Positions 27,655 to 41,202 of a stretch of DNA of 64,000 nucleotides are shown piece by piece. Origin of the DNA: Piscicola geometra (taxonomy: Eukaryota; Annelida; Clitellata; Hirudinida; Piscicolidae); contig OX030958.1 in assembly GCA_943735955.1 (NCBI GenBank), positions 7,618,126 through 7,682,125 on the forward strand. The letters run 5' to 3'. The position numbers were made by a program, and so were the translations under genes. Each line of letters starts with the position of its first letter. The stretch's first letter is position 1. The notes under the pieces were generated by a model, which worked only from the letters and a program-made list of their open reading frames with translations, was not told the origin of the DNA and did not search any database.

Positions 27655-29791
27655 GTAGAGTAGTAGTAGTTTCAGCAGCAATGGTTGTTGTTCAGGGACT
27701 GTTTAATTTCCTACAAAGTCCTCAAAACGGAACTGCCACCTGAAACAAATAATGTGAATATAGATAATAATGATGTTAAAAATTTATATATTTTCTATAT
27801 TTAAAATAAAATGAATGTGCTAAATGACTCATAAATGTTTAAGAGAAAAGCTATTAATAATGATTGATTAATCATCTAATTGTACAAGAATCATGCATGA
27901 TTTTTTTTATTAGCATCAAATTTTTACTTGAAATATACACAAGTTTGATGCCTTGCACATATTTGCTCATAAATGACTTTTTTATTATTAAAAAGATAAG
28001 CATCTCAAAATGTGTACTTTGGAAAAGACTCAAACATTATTACTCAACCTTTATTGAGTCAGTCTATTTCATACTTTATTTTCTATTTCATTCGTTAGTT
28101 GTTATGGCATTTGAAAACAATCATAAACCACGCGCACCTAATCTGAAGATGAAATCGTCTCGAAAAAACATTCCTTTTGTTGAAAGCATGAGTGAGGAGT
28201 AAATCACATGTCGACGTCAGAGCATATTATCAATTGGGTTTCAACTGATCATGATTAATCAAGAACATGTCAGTGATACGTAGTATCAAAAAGAGTATAT
28301 TATACCTATAAATGTATATTAATATATTTCAAAAAATCTTTTTTTATTAAAAGTTTTGAAAGTAAAATATATTAAAAAAAACGGTTAAAATCCTGTAAAA
28401 GCACCTATAAAACTGAGCAACTAACAGCTGTTTAGTGAAGGTTAGTATGGCTTGAATCAAATGAGATTTTCCCATAATCAATATTTTTTAAACGCATTAT
28501 TTATTTATATAAAAAAAATATTCTCAAAATTTAAACATATAAATAAAATCATTAAAAAGTTTGAATTATACCTAATTTAGTCACCACAAAAAACATGATT
28601 TGAATAATTTTTAATTGTATATATACATATACATAATGTAGATATTTTATGTATAGATAAACATTGTATACTTTTTATGAAGTTAGCAAGTGTATAATGC
28701 ACAGATTAGCTAATTACCTAGAGGATCATGCATAATAAGTTCACAGTAATACTTAGAGGAGATAAAGTAAAACAAAAAGTATAGTTAATTAATTTCTTTA
28801 TATGAAAAAAAACACCTTATTATACTATTTTATTAATTTATTAATATAAAAAAAAGTGACATTTCATATGAACTGATTAACATTTTGGTTAATACCAATA
28901 GAATCTAGGACCTAGAAGACTAGCAACTAGAGTCTAGTAACTAGACACTTGAAATGTCAATCATCTGAGAGATCTCAGATCTGAGAGATTATGAAAATAC
29001 TTATTTTCAAAACATATAAAATGATTTGAATTAGTGATGTGTCTGATGAACGACTTATTCATTGAGTATTAATAACTAGTAAATAATCTATCCAGTGGAC
29101 AAGAGTTTATTTTTAATTTCAAGAAAATCTTCTTTAGTTGTTTAGTCTAGAGCTTCAATGGCGTCCTCAAGATGTTGTATTATATTTAAAAATCATAAAG
29201 TAACTCACATGAAAAAGACACCAAGATTTTATCAAGCCTGAAATGAAAATGGAAACCTGAAATCTTCCCTTTTCATTCAACCACGAAGTAATAATCGATA
29301 GATAAAAATTATCTAAAATATTTTCTAAAAATAAGTAATAATTAACTAAGAAAACATGAAGGCCTAAAACATTTTCCTAATCAAAAGTTTATAAAAGAGA
29401 CAAAGAAATGTGAAGAAGCTGAGTTCTTATATCGCGAAATTATTTTTTATTTTTTGTTTTATCAAGAAAATAGATATTAAATCATTTTTTTTTCTCTAAA
29501 ATTTTCATCAAATCAATTTAAAATAAGATAGTTACGTAGTAAAATGATTTTATTCAAACTTTATGCTTGAAAAATGTAAAATTAACTTTTAATTATAAGT
29601 TGTAGAATAAACTAACATTTTAATTTTTGTATAATCTTAAAAGTTGTTAAAAATTTGTTTTTAAAATAAATCACATTTATTATTTTTTCTACATAGAACT
29701 CAAAAGGTCAAATTTAATGAAATTCAAGTTCTACTTTTAAACCCAACCTCAGTCAAGTAAAGAAATATTTTATATTTATTGAAATCTTGCT
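27190..29791. other. Intergenic region between divergent genes
   Basis: AT-rich, holding the AGT array and no supported gene. A 32-codon stretch near 28104-28202 (starting MAFENNHKPRAPN, ending with a stop) has coding-like composition but no identified partner exon. Promoters of the flanking divergent genes should lie here. Confidence 0.45.
27540..27672 (+). repeat. (AGT)n trinucleotide repeat
   Basis: About 35 AGT units with a few interruptions (ATT, AGA), in the intergenic region upstream of the minus-strand gene. A Ser-run ORF across it is not credible as a gene. Confidence 0.9.
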
Positions 29792-30841
29792 ATGTCGAAA
29801 GCTTTAATTTTATTGGCAGAAGGTGCTGAAGAAATTGAGACGGTTGTTACTGCAGATGTACTGACCAGAGGAGAAGTATAAGCTTGCTGAATTACATTTT
29901 CAATGTATTTTATCAAATTTACATTATAATATTCAATAAATAATTTATTATAAAATAATATAATATAAATATAATATAAATCATTTTCAAAGATTTTTAA
30001 TTCTTCCATCAAAAGGTTAAAGTTACGATTGCATCTTTAGGCTCTGAGGAATTGGTTACTTGTAGTCGAAACGTTGTCATTAAACCTGACGTCTGTCTTT
30101 CCAGTGTGCTGACAGACGACTTTGACGTGATTGTGTTGCCTGGAGGTCTCAAAGGGTCACAGAACCTTTGCAAGGTGGAGAACTTAAAGAATAATGCTTC
30201 TAAAAATGGAATAACTTGCCTATTTTAATTTTTAAAATTTTTTCACAAGTTTGTTATACTTTCTTCTCAGTCTAACCTAGTTGGAGACCTTTTGAGAAGA
30301 CAGGAACAAAATGGAAAGTTAATTGCATGCATCTGTGCTGGTAAGAACCAATCTATTATTTATCATCCTTTATATAGCGCTAGTGTTATTAAAATAAATA
30401 TGTTTTAATATTAGTTAATTTTAAATGCCAGCTCCCACCGTCTTGGCTGCTCACAAGATAGCAATTGGTAAAAGCATCACCTCCTACCCAAGCTTTGAGG
30501 AACAGATTAAAGCTGCAGGTTACTATTTCTTAATTAAAAAATATTTAGTATTCATCATCATCATCTTTTTCTTCATCATCATCATCATCATCATGATTAT
30601 CATCATTATTACTACAATCATCATCATAATCAATGAAATTTGCCTAAAGACAAATTTTATATCTATTTAACTTTTCCATTTTCCAGGTTACAAGTACAAA
30701 AATGATGTGGTGGTGGTGGATGGAGCTTTGATTACATCGCGAGGACCTGGCACCTCTTTCGACTTTGCCTTGAGCATCCTCGAGAAGCTGAAGGGACAGG
30801 AAGTCAGAGGAAAGGTGGCTGAGGGATTGCTTCTCAAGTGA
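29792..30841 (+). CDS. PARK7: DJ-1 / PARK7 family protein, 5 exons
   Basis: Exons 29792-29875, 30016-30174, 30271-30340, 30432-30518, 30687-30841; phases agree, 184 residues (human 189). DJ-1 is a small cytosolic/mitochondrial dimer of the PfpI fold that protects against oxidative and carbonyl stress. Visible: the N-terminal strand MSKALILLAEGAEEIETV with the glutamate (residue 16) that partners the active cysteine; DDFDVIVLPGG; the nucleophile elbow LIACICAAPTVLAAH with Cys103, equivalent to human Cys106; TSYPSFEEQ; and the C-terminal ALITSRGPGTSFDFAL. The position of human His126 is Tyr (TSYP), as also seen in other DJ-1/YajL relatives. Compact introns, no repeats and no low-complexity insertions. 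Confidence 0.97.
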
Positions 30842-31030
30842 ATTCTGTTGCCTCGTTAATCTTTTCATAGTTTCACTTTAACTCTTCAAATAATTAATCA
30901 TTGCTCAATTTCACTTTATTTTAAACATCATTTGCTCCCCTGGCGCATTATAAATAGACATCATCATCATCATCTACAAAAGTGATCAGGCGTTGCCTTC
31001 ATAGACTGAGACGGTTGTTTAATTAAACGA

Positions 31031-31036
31031 AATAAA
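31031..31036 (+). terminator. Poly(A) signal of PARK7
   Basis: AATAAA about 190 bases after the stop codon. Confidence 0.5.
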
Positions 31037-31041
31037 TTTTC

Positions 31042-31929
31042 AATGAATGGAACATTTTCAAGTTTTATTAAAATCGTAGGCTTACTACTCCCGTTGCATT
31101 AACTAAATTCTTTTGTTTGGAGTTAATATTTTAAATCAATAGGAAAAAGATTCACTAGACAATTTCTTCTTAATTAAATCCCAAAAGATTCTAATGTATA
31201 ATAAACTAGAATCATTTCAAGTTTAAGGCTAATAAATATTTGCATAACAGTTTTTCAAGTGGTTCGTGGAGCAATTTTTTCGATGAAGTCCATTAAAACC
31301 TCATGGAATTTGAATTAGTAAATCATTTATGAGATATGAACAAAGATAATTTATAATATAGTTTTTACAAAATTTTGTCTAATTTTTTTACAAATATTTT
31401 TTCTTGAGTTTGGCGTTCCTGATAGACACAAATGAATTTCAAGAAAATGCCTTCTTGAGTACAATTGATGATCAAAAGAAACAAACCCGACAATGCAGAG
31501 TTCACAAAAGTTCTAGTGAAATCATTATGCGAATGGAAGCATTTGAGCTTTCCTTCGCAAAATCATGGGCTCATAAAACACCAAAACTTGGACCATTATA
31601 GGTCAAACTTGACTGAAAAGATTTTTCCAATAATCGGTTAATTAAGTGGAAAAATGTGAGAGTCTTTCTCCATGACTGGTTACGCATTTATCCATGTTTA
31701 GTTTGTAATATATTTTCAAAAATCTATAACAGCCTAGTGAAGAGGATACATTGAAATTAGTTTGAAACTCATTTAGGAGTCAAATGTAATAAAATGTATA
31801 ATCAGCTTGAAAACACGAGTCAAAAGGCAAGCGGAATGAAATAAATCTTCATCCAAAAAAGCATCATAACCACCAATCCAAACCCTTCTCATATAAGTCA
31901 TCCCTGCTATCGCCCTCTTGTCTATTTCT
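31042..31929. other. Intergenic, no gene seen
   Basis: AT-rich sequence between PARK7 and the CD225 gene. The plus ORF at 31404-31601 has no recognisable similarity and no supported splice partner. Confidence 0.5.
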
Positions 31930-32349
31930 TCAACTTGATTTTTTAACAATTACCTTGATCACGAGGAAGATGAGCCAGCAAATCACCACGACCACGACGA
32001 TGCAAATTGGGATGGCATTACATATGTAACAGTAACGCAGATATCTTCTCGCCTTGGCGTGGTGCCCCTCTGAGCCGGCAGTACTGCCAATCACTGTGGT
32101 GCGCACGTATTTGCGTTTAGATGTTATAAAAAGTTTCTTTTATAGAAAATGTTCGTAAGAAATATTTAAAAAGATAAGAATGATTTAATTTATAGTATAT
32201 GGATATTGTTAGAATGGCGTGAAAAGTAATGAATGCTTGCTTGCGAGGACGAAAGCGATGAAGCCAAAAAACCAGCCGCAGAGCCAGTAAACCAGGCATG
32301 AGAGCACGAAGGCTGGAAAGAAGTCAACAGCCTCCGACGTTTCTGACAT
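31930..32349 (-). CDS. Small CD225/dispanin-type two-helix membrane protein, 2 exons
   Basis: Exon 1 is 32241-32349 (MSETSEAVDFFPAFVLSCLV), exon 2 31930-32093, predicted 90 residues. Exon 1 encodes a Cys-rich hydrophobic helix with the family feature CGWFFGFIAFVLA; exon 2 encodes a basic loop (GHHAKARRYLRY) and a second membrane helix rich in Ile/Val. This order matches CD225/dispanin proteins (IFITM and PRRT relatives): re-entrant or TM helix 1, conserved basic loop, TM helix 2. No GT occurs between the exons until 10 bases before the acceptor, so the model uses a GC donor (GCAA|GCAAGC) with a normal AG acceptor, which restores the frame. The function of this member is unknown. Exon 2 may be spliced at AAG|GTAATT to a further exon instead of ending at 31930. 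Confidence 0.6.
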
Positions 32350-33101
32350 CTTTCAACTTAGGGTGCAAAGAATAATCAAAAGAGTTACTTACTCAGAAAG
32401 TAATAGTTTGTGCACTAGTGCTTATATTGGGTGTGAAGAAATTTTGATTTTTATCCTATAGTATACATATTTCAGTTTGATGTTTCTTTATTAACTATTC
32501 ACCAAAAATATTTGTGTATTGAATCGTCACGATTTGTTTTTTATATATATTATTTGTTCAAGTAAACGTAAGTAAAAATGCTTAAACTTTTTAGGTAAAT
32601 AAATAAACAAAATAAGGGTTTTTTTATTTATCAAAAAATCTTATACTAATTATTTTTTTTAAATCAAGTGCACAGTTTGCGATATATTGTGAACTTTCAA
32701 TTTCATAAAAAATTATGTTTGAACTTAACAGTTTTTATAGCAAAATCCCGTAAAAACTGTGTTTTGTGCGAATAAATATTTTCTTTTGAAACTTCTCGAT
32801 GATAAAGTATAAAAATTTTCAAATTTTATCATTAATACACAATTTAATAACTATAAAACAGATTATTATAAAATTTTCAGCTGTGTTTTTACAACAATCA
32901 ACAAAATGTTTAAAAAACTGTTTTTTAAATTATATTAGTAAGGTCAGTAAATATGTGTTCTATTTGGAATTAATATTCAAATGAATATTCAAAATAAATT
33001 TCAAAAAGACTCACAAAACAATAATATTCTAAATAAAATCTAAGAGAATTCTACTGTACAATAAATTAAAATCAATGTAAGTTTTAGGAAAATAAATGAG
33101 T
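32350..33101. other. Intergenic, no gene seen
   Basis: AT-rich spacer between the CD225 gene and the 3' end of PAR-3, both on the minus strand. It should include the PAR-3 3' UTR and the CD225 promoter. Confidence 0.5.
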
Positions 33102-36100
33102 TTAAATTTTAAAAAAATGTCCAGAAAACGGGTTTTTGTATAACGGCTTTGCGTCTTGGTTGTTGTCTGTTGCAGGACTTTTCAAAGGGTCGACTGAATA
33201 TTGCTTTTCTAGCTGTGGTTCTTGTTGCTGGTGTTGTTGCGGGTTGTAGGTGAACTTGGAGGGAGTGTTAAGTTTCTTGAGCGAGTTCAGAAGGGAGGGC
33301 TTGTGTTCAGACTTGATGGGAGTGTGGTTGTACTTCAGTGGAACAACCATCGCATCAGGCCCACCTTTGGGCTTGCTCTTGAACAAGTTGAAGTTCTTGA
33401 AGAGACCTTTTATGCCTTTCTTACCTGCCCTCTCATCCACCACTGGCTTTGTTCCGAGTAGTTCCGGTCCAAATGAGTACTTCTTGACGAGGTTCTCTAT
33501 GGAGCGGACCCTCTTAAGGTTGTCCCGCTTGAGCAGACCACAAGTCTTCGAGTCGACCAGAGGTGTTCTAACGATGCTGCGCGTGGAATGGCTGACCATC
33601 GATTCGACCGAATGGGCCTTTTTCAACGTCTCGTTCTGCTCCGTCCCTCGCATCTACAGACATTTGAAGTCACAATTATTTAAAATGTCAAAATGTTTTT
33701 TTACGGTAGGGTAGATTTGTAATGGGATTGTTATATTGAGTTTAAAATACTATTTATTACCGTTTCATTGATTCTTCTGAGGGTATCATCATCATCACAG
33801 CCATTCCGTCTAGTGCTCGGGGTCCCGTAGCGACTGCTTGAAAAATAATGATGAGATAAAATATTCAGTTCAAAACAACTACTCACAATAATACATTTAA
33901 ATTAGTGAATTAGGCTGTGGAGTTGTGAGGATGTTTGAAAAAAGATGTTTCGATCGCCCTTTCCACCAACCTCCACAGGGAGTGGTTGTCTTCATCCAGC
34001 CTTTTGAGGTTGTCAGCGTTGAGTTTGTGACCTTTCGACAGCTGCTCCCAGAGGTTGAATGGCAGGTTTTCTTTATCAGCCAAGCTGCTCTGCCTGCTAA
34101 CAGATCTACTCTTGTTACTAATGAGGTTACTCTGGTTACCATTTAGATTATTGTTGTTACTATTATTCAATAAAAAGTGTGTGTTGCTGTTGACGTTGTT
34201 GTTAATCTTCATCATGTTATCGACTTCATTGAGAAGGTTAGTGTCTTTCATGAGTTTATTCACCATTGAGAATCGGTCTTCAACAGCGCGGTGCCTCAGC
34301 GCCTCAGCAAGTCTTGAACCACTTCTCACTAGCGCACAAGGACGCTGTTCGTCCTGTGAAGGAGGGTGGTGGGTGAAGAGGATGAAGATAGTGATGAAAT
34401 GATTGAGAAGAGAGGATGAAAAAGGGCTGGGGATAATGCAAAGTTCAACACTATAATATTATTAAATCAATTCATAATATTTAAAAATTATACTTTTTTG
34501 GAGTTAAGCATTGAGAAGAATGAAGAGCAAACGTTTTGAGGGAGAGGGGATGGAGCGGCAGAAATGAGTCTCGCCGAGGCTGACCTGAAGTTCGGTGAAT
34601 TATCGCTTATTGAAATTTAAAAAACAAAATGATGATAAATATATAAAATAATTTTCAAACAAAACTAAATTGAAAAAAACTGTTCAAAGCTTAATTGAAA
34701 ACCAAAATCTAATAAATGTTGATAAAAGCTTTGAAGCCATAATTTTAAAATTTGCAACCAGACCTAGGATTGTGTACTGGAGTGGCGACATCGTATCTCT
34801 CCACCACGAAACTCACTGCATCTCGGTACTTCTGACTCATCATCGCAAACCTCAGTACCTCTCTCGCTTCCTGGTTGCTCAAGTTGACCAGTGACCTTCC
34901 GTTGACCTCGAGTATCCTATCCCCTTCCTTCATCCTTCCATCCATGTACGCCCCTCCCCCTTTGCTTATCCCCTTCACAAACAATCCCAAGTCCACCACC
35001 TATGGGACGAGTTGAATAAGTGGATTAGTGGAAGATGAGTGGTCGATAGTTGGATGAGTGGATGCATATTTACAAAAACAAACAAATAGAATTACTCAGA
35101 TGTTTTCAACTTATTAAAGGTGCTATATGATGAACCAACCTGTCCACCAGACGTCTGCTTCGTTTTTATGCCAATGCCTATGTTGTCTTCCAGACATATC
35201 ACCATGGCAACCACCTCCACGCCATAATGAGGATTGTGGTAGGATGCGATAGATGGAGTGATGCAACGGTTGGAGGTGGATGAATGAATGATGGATGGAT
35301 CGTTGAGGGATGGAGAGATGGTGGATAAAGGAGTTTTAATAGATGGATGAACGCCATCGAGATCATCATCGTCATGAACTGGAATTATTCTTTCGATCAA
35401 TAGTTTGACCACTGTATCCATGGCTACCGACCGCAAGTAAGCAACCACTTCATCCTGACGCTTGTCTGTTGCGTCCATTCCATCCACCTGGTTGTGTGGT
35501 TGTTGCTGAGGTTATAGGAGAAGATATTTAAATATTATTTTTGTATTACAAATATATTAAGTTTTATTACTAATAGTTTAATGAGGCAATACTTATTATT
35601 ATGATCAATTAATAAACATAAAATATAGATAAGATAGACATAATAATGAAATGATGAAGATAGCGATATGAAAATGGAGCAACTCATAAAAATAGAATCA
35701 CTTTCAATAGACCATACAATAGATTATACAATTGAAAACCACCTGTATGAGAATATCTCCAGCCATCAGTCTGCCATCAACTTTGGCAGCCCCTCTGGGC
35801 AAGATGTGTTTGACGTAGATGGGTTTGATGGGGGTGGTTTGGGTGAGTGTTTGGTGGGGGAGAGAGGCTTGGAAAGGGGAGGGCTTGGATGGGGGGGAGG
35901 GCTTGGATGGGGTGGCTGATGTCTGCTGGAAATCGTCGCAAGTGGTCAAACTGAAGCCCAAGCCATGAACTCCTTTTGTTTTGGTTAGTTAGTTTTTTAA
36001 ATTTTAATTTTGAACAAATACATAAATATGACATAGTTTTTATTATTGTTATATTATTTATACATTTTTTGACTTTTTGTATTTTCGTACCTTTGACGAG

Positions 36101-39100
36101 AGAGATCTCAATTTGAGCACTTTTGAATGTGATTTTTCCATTGACGTTTGCGGCACTGCGAATGAGGTCAAGGTCACTTATCTGGGTCAAGCCAGTGATC
36201 TTAGAGCACGTGGCAGGCTTTGATTGGTTGAAACGATTCTCAGAGGCATCCGTGCCTTTTGCTGTAGGTGTGAAGCAATTGGACTTTCTGTAATTGTCGT
36301 TGTTTTCGAAGTTTTTGTTGTCGTATATCGCTTCTTTGTTGAAAAAGTTGTTTATGTTGTTGTTTTTAAAGTTGTTGTTATTGGTGTGAGTATAGGTTGA
36401 GTTGACTTCAGAATTATCAATGTTGTTGTAGTGGCTGTTGCTATAACAAAGGTTTTTACTTTTATAATTCTCACTAGCTTCAAAGGCATTGGCACTGTAA
36501 ACACTATCCTTGTTGATCTTGCCATTAGGGGTCTTAGCAACAGGAGTGTCTGCATTGTCGACACCCAGCGGTGAGAAGTACTTGTTCGAGTGTTCTTTCT
36601 TCTTCTTCTTGAGGGTCGAGTCTTTGTGGGGGGTCGAGGTTACGGGCATCTTTTTAACCGGCGTTAAAATCACCACCTTCTCGCCCTCCCCTCCACATGA
36701 CATCTTTTCATTTCGCTCATAAGCTATTTTACCATTCGCCATTTTACTATACGCCATTTTGTCATCATTTGATTTTCCATAGTAGATTTTGTCTCCGACA
36801 TTTTTGTGGTACCCTAACTTGTCAATGGCCATCTTGGTGTAATCGTGTTGTCTCTCCATCAAAACACTTCTCTCCTTCTCTTTCCTCCTCCTATCACCTC
36901 CAAACTTCACCGTCAGCAGCATCTGTGCTCTGTTTATGGCGTCCTTGAGGAGGAGTTGAGACCTGGAAGAGGGTGAGAGGTTGCTGATGGTAATGATGAA
37001 GGTGAGATGGTAATGATGGTGGTGAGATGGTAATGATGGTGAGGGTGAGATGGTAATGATGGTGGTGAGATGGTAATGATGATGGTGAGATGGTAAAGAT
37101 GGTGGTGAGATGGTAATGATGGTGGTGAGATGGTAATGATGGTGGTGAGATGGTAATGAGGATGGTGAGATGGTAATGAGGATGGTGAGATAGTAATGAT
37201 GGTGTGGGAGATGGTAATGATGGTGGTGAGATGGTAATGATGGTGGGGAGATAGTAATGATGGTGGGGAGATGGTAATGATGGTGGTGAGATGGTAATGA
37301 TGGTGGTGAGATGGTAATGATGAAGGTGAGATGGTAATGATGGTGGTGAGATGGTAATGATGGTGGGGAGATGGTAATGATGGTGGTGAGATGGTAATGA
37401 TGATGGGGAGCTGGTAATGATGGTGGGGAGATGGTAATGATGGTGGTGAGATAGTAATGAATGTGGTGAGATGGTAATGATGGTGGGGAGATGGTAATGA
37501 TGGTGGTGAGATGGTAATGATGATGGGGAGATGGTAATGATGGTGGGGAGATGGTAATGATGGTGGTGAGATAGTAATGATGGTGGTGAGATGGTAATGA
37601 GGATGGTGAGATAGTAATGATGGTGTGGGAGATGGTAATGATGGTGGTGAGATGGTAATGATGGTGGGGAGATAGTAATGATGGTGGGGAGATGGTAATG
37701 ATGGTGGTGAGATGGTAATGATGGTGGTGAGATGGTAATGATGGTGGGGAGATGGTAATGATGGTGGTGAGATGGTAATGATGGTGGTGAGATGGTAATG
37801 ATGATGGGGAGATGGTAATGATGGTGGTGAGATGGTAATGATGGTGGTGAGATGGTAATGATGGTGGTGAAATGGTAATGATGGTGAGGGTGAGATGGTA
37901 ATGATGGTGGTGAAATGGTAATGATGGTGAGGGTGAGATGGTAATGATGGTGGTGAGATGGTAATGATGGTGGTGAGATGGGAATGATGGTGGTGAGATG
38001 GTAATGATGGTGGTGAGATGGTAATGATGGTGGTGATGAGATTGGTAAGAAGAAGATGGATTTACAGCGAAAGTGATGGTAGTGGAGAAAACGATAGAGG
38101 TGAAAAAGATTATTAGGATGGTGGTGGTGAGTAGTGAGGATGAGAAGATGATGAAGATGAAGTGGTGATGAAAAGATGGAGGAGATGAGGTGGTGTCTTA
38201 ACCTTTCAAAACCAATGCTCTCCAGTGCGACTCCATTGATTGCGATGATGACGTCGTCTTCGTACATTGATCCACTTTTAAACACTTTTCCATCTCTATC
38301 CACTTTCTGAACCAATAACCCCATGTAACTGTTGTGTTTGTTATTATTATACTTTTTCAAATGAATTTTAGCATTTAATAAGTATTTTTTTATATATTTA
38401 TTTTATTTTGCTCATTATCAATATATTTTATTACATTGATTCCTTCACCACCAAGAGCACCACCACACCACACAACCACATCCCTCCATCACACCCACCC
38501 ATCTATGCGGTCGTAACAGGGTATGACATGGATTCCCATGGACTCACCATCATTGGCCACAACCACTTCTGCAACTCCACCACTGCGTTGCAAATGATAT
38601 TTAGAATTTTACATAAAGTAATTAATCTTGAAGTAAAAGTTATATTGGAAAAATTTCGTTTTAAATCTCATTTTGACAAAAAAAGTTTTTAAAAAATTAG
38701 AAAAAATTGTCTCTTGGGACGCACCTATTGAATTTGTTACAGGAGGTGCCCCTACGGTAACTCTCCCTCACTCCACCCTTCTGTCGTGTGGGGAGGGTGG
38801 AGTTGTTTAGGAAATGTGTATATTCGTGCAGAGTTTTTTTTAGATTAAAAATATTATTGAATTATAAATTAATAAATTTTCAAAAAAATTTTTTTTAATA
38901 GTGAAAGTAATTTTTTATTCACTTGGAAGTTGCTTTGAGGGATGAATGAGGAGCGCAGAGTGGAGCTCCTATCGAAGATGTACAAGGGAGGCAGTTGCGG
39001 CGCTTTTTCTATGTAGTATCTGAGGTTGGTGCGGTTGTTGCGGTTTGTTGGTTTTATTGGTAGTTGCAGCAATTGAAGTTGTGAAAGTTGTAATGTAATT

Positions 39101-40660
39101 TGAAGATGCCCCAAGAGCTCGTTTACACCACATAGAATATATACTTTTTGCATACATAAAAAAACAAACCCACATACTAATACACAAACAAACGTACACT
39201 CCCAAAATCACATAAACACGATCGCAAAAAAAACACCCACATACACACCTTTTGGAGGCTCTATCGAATCTCTTGACCGACAGAATGGTGTCGTCTTGAC
39301 TGACGTTTGTGCGGTTGGTGGTGTAAGTGGTGTCGCTATCCAGAAAGGAGTCGTTGTAGTTGTGGTTGTTGTTGTGGCTGTAGTTGTTGTTGTTGTTGTA
39401 GTTGTAGTTGTTGTAGTTGTTATTGTTGTTGTTATTGTTGTTGTTATTATTGTTGTTGTCGTTGTTGTCAGTTGGAAGTAAAGGCTCGCTAGTTTGTCGC
39501 AGCATTATATCTGAAATGAAGAATTGTAAATTTTTATTTAAAAACTTAATTTTTAAAATGTTAAATTAGAAATAGATATTTCACGTTTATAATAATGGGT
39601 ATTTTTTATACAGTCAATACTGTATGATATTGAAAGCAACTATTTCACCCTGGTTTTGTCCTTTGAAGAAAACTCCGTGTGAATTAAAGTTTTCATCACA
39701 GTTATCAAACTTCATATTCGCATTATTATTATCATTTTTACTTTTCATACTATTTCTATTAATTTTGTTAATGTATTGATTATTATAATTATAATTGTTT
39801 ATCTGGGGAGGATGATGATGATTATTGGTGTTAGTAATGTGATGGGGGTAATTGTGATTATGGTTTATTTCGGAGTTGATAGTTTCATTTGAGCTTTTTC
39901 CGTCTCCTCTTATCTTGCTTTTTCTGTCTTCTTCATCATCCTCGTCATCATTATCATCACCTCCTTCTCTATTCAGGACAGTCGTGAAGGTGGCAAAGAC
40001 CTTTAAGTTATTAATTTCATTATCATTATACCGTATTACATTTATTTAAATTACAAAAATTAATAAATAATTCTTAGATAAAAATATTAATGAAAATCAC
40101 AGCTTCACACGTTAATGATTAAAAGCTTGAAATTTAAATTCTTAATAATTTTATTAAAATTAAATTAATTAACAACGCCATTAACAAGCACATGCATTTT
40201 CCAATTGCACTCACAGTTTCCCTGTTATCGATGACGTCACAAAGCTTGTCATCCTGGTCCAGAATGCCTCCATCGGAAGATTTGAGGTTGTAGATGTGGA
40301 CGTTGCAGTGGTTGTTCTGAGGAGGGAGGGGGTGGAAAAGGTGGAGGTGTGGAAAGGGGATTGAAAGGAGTGTGGGTGGAGATTGATGGGTGGAGGGAAG
40401 GAGAAGGAAAGGTGGAAAAAAAGAAGGGTTTGAAAAAGTATATTAGAATCAATATTAATTAGCATTTTATCATTACCCGCTCACCCAATTTATCCACCCC
40501 TCCCCTATCAAGCCACCACCAAAGGCACCTTTCCTACAGCCTTCCGATACCTCGCCCCTGCCTCCCTCATCAGCGCTCTCACAGTCATGCTGGGCGTCGG
40601 ACAAGGCACCATGATCTTCACCCCCTCGAAACACACCGTCACTTTCAGTGCGTTCAACAT
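33102..40660 (-). CDS. PARD3: Partitioning-defective 3 polarity scaffold, 16 exons, complete
   Basis: Exons (5' to 3'): 40529-40660, 40215-40316, 39649-40000, 39249-39510, 38923-39019, 38725-38780, 38499-38582, 38203-38328, 36091-36962, 35743-35972, 35140-35487, 34764-34999, 34533-34584, 33971-34353, 33761-33833, 33102-33653. Every phase agrees; 1318 residues. PAR-3 organises the PAR-6/aPKC complex at apical junctions. Seen: the N-terminal CR1 oligomerisation domain (MLNALKVTVCFEGVKIMVPC, then SSDGGILDQDDKLCDV); PDZ1 about 335-430 (GESMGIHVIPCYD, MGLLVQKV); PDZ2 about 690-800 (GLGFSLTTCDD, PIYVKHILPRGAAKVDGRL) with a 30-residue Pro/Ser/Thr insertion after strand 2; PDZ3 about 870-960 (VVDLGLFVKGISKGGG, EGDRILEVNGRSLV). 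The C-terminal exon has KRVRSIENLV, an aPKC-site-like CR3 motif, and a basic patch (KKGIKGLFKNFNLFKSK). Asn-rich runs expand the linkers. Exon 13 is the weakest. Confidence 0.95.
36985..38036 (-). repeat. 20-bp minisatellite in PAR-3 intron 8
   Basis: About 50 copies, on the plus strand GGTGAGATGGTAATGATGGT with GGGGAG and ATAGTAATG variants; on the sense (minus) strand it is C/A/T-rich and ends about 25 bases before the exon 9 acceptor. It is stop-free on the minus strand, giving a spurious Ser/Pro/His ORF running on from exon 8. Confidence 0.95.
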
Positions 40661-41202
40661 TTTAGGGAGGTTTGAAGTTGTTTTTTTGGGGTTTTTGGTG
40701 GGTAGAGATTTTTCTTTTTTTTCTTGGATCAGTGGAAAATATTATTTAAAGTTTTTTATCTATTTTATTTATAAAATTTTGTACAAAATTATTTGTTCGG
40801 TTTTTTCTGGAGGATTTTAGGCAATTTTGGCTTTAAAAACTTTAAAGTTTGTTTCTTAAACTGCAGTTCTAATATTTGCAACAAAAAATTCTAAAAATCT
40901 TTGTGAAGGTTTCACAATAATAAGTTATTTTTCGACCTATTTATCATTTGTTTTTTTTTATGTCTCAGTAATATTTTTTTTGCTGGTGCAGACAACGTTT
41001 ACAGTCTCAACTTTTTATATTTCTGTATTTATTTGCAGATTTGAAAGTAATTTCTAGAACTTACAACCCGACTTTTTAGATTAAAAATGAAACAATTCAA
41101 ACTATAACATCAATAAATCTCTTAAAAACTGAGTTAAAGATCGCTACATTCGAGCAACTTGTCTCGTCGCAATCACTGAATAAATGAATGAATGAATGAG
41201 AC

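Noticed and set aside
27864..28202. 112-codon + ORF ending in a basic 32-codon stretch
   Set aside because: The 5' part is typical AT-rich noise; the end has no partner exon or recognisable family, so no gene call.
36894..38360. 488-codon Ser/Pro/His ORF on the minus strand
   Set aside because: Only its first part is PAR-3 exon 8; the rest is intron 8 minisatellite, and homology plus phase support splicing.
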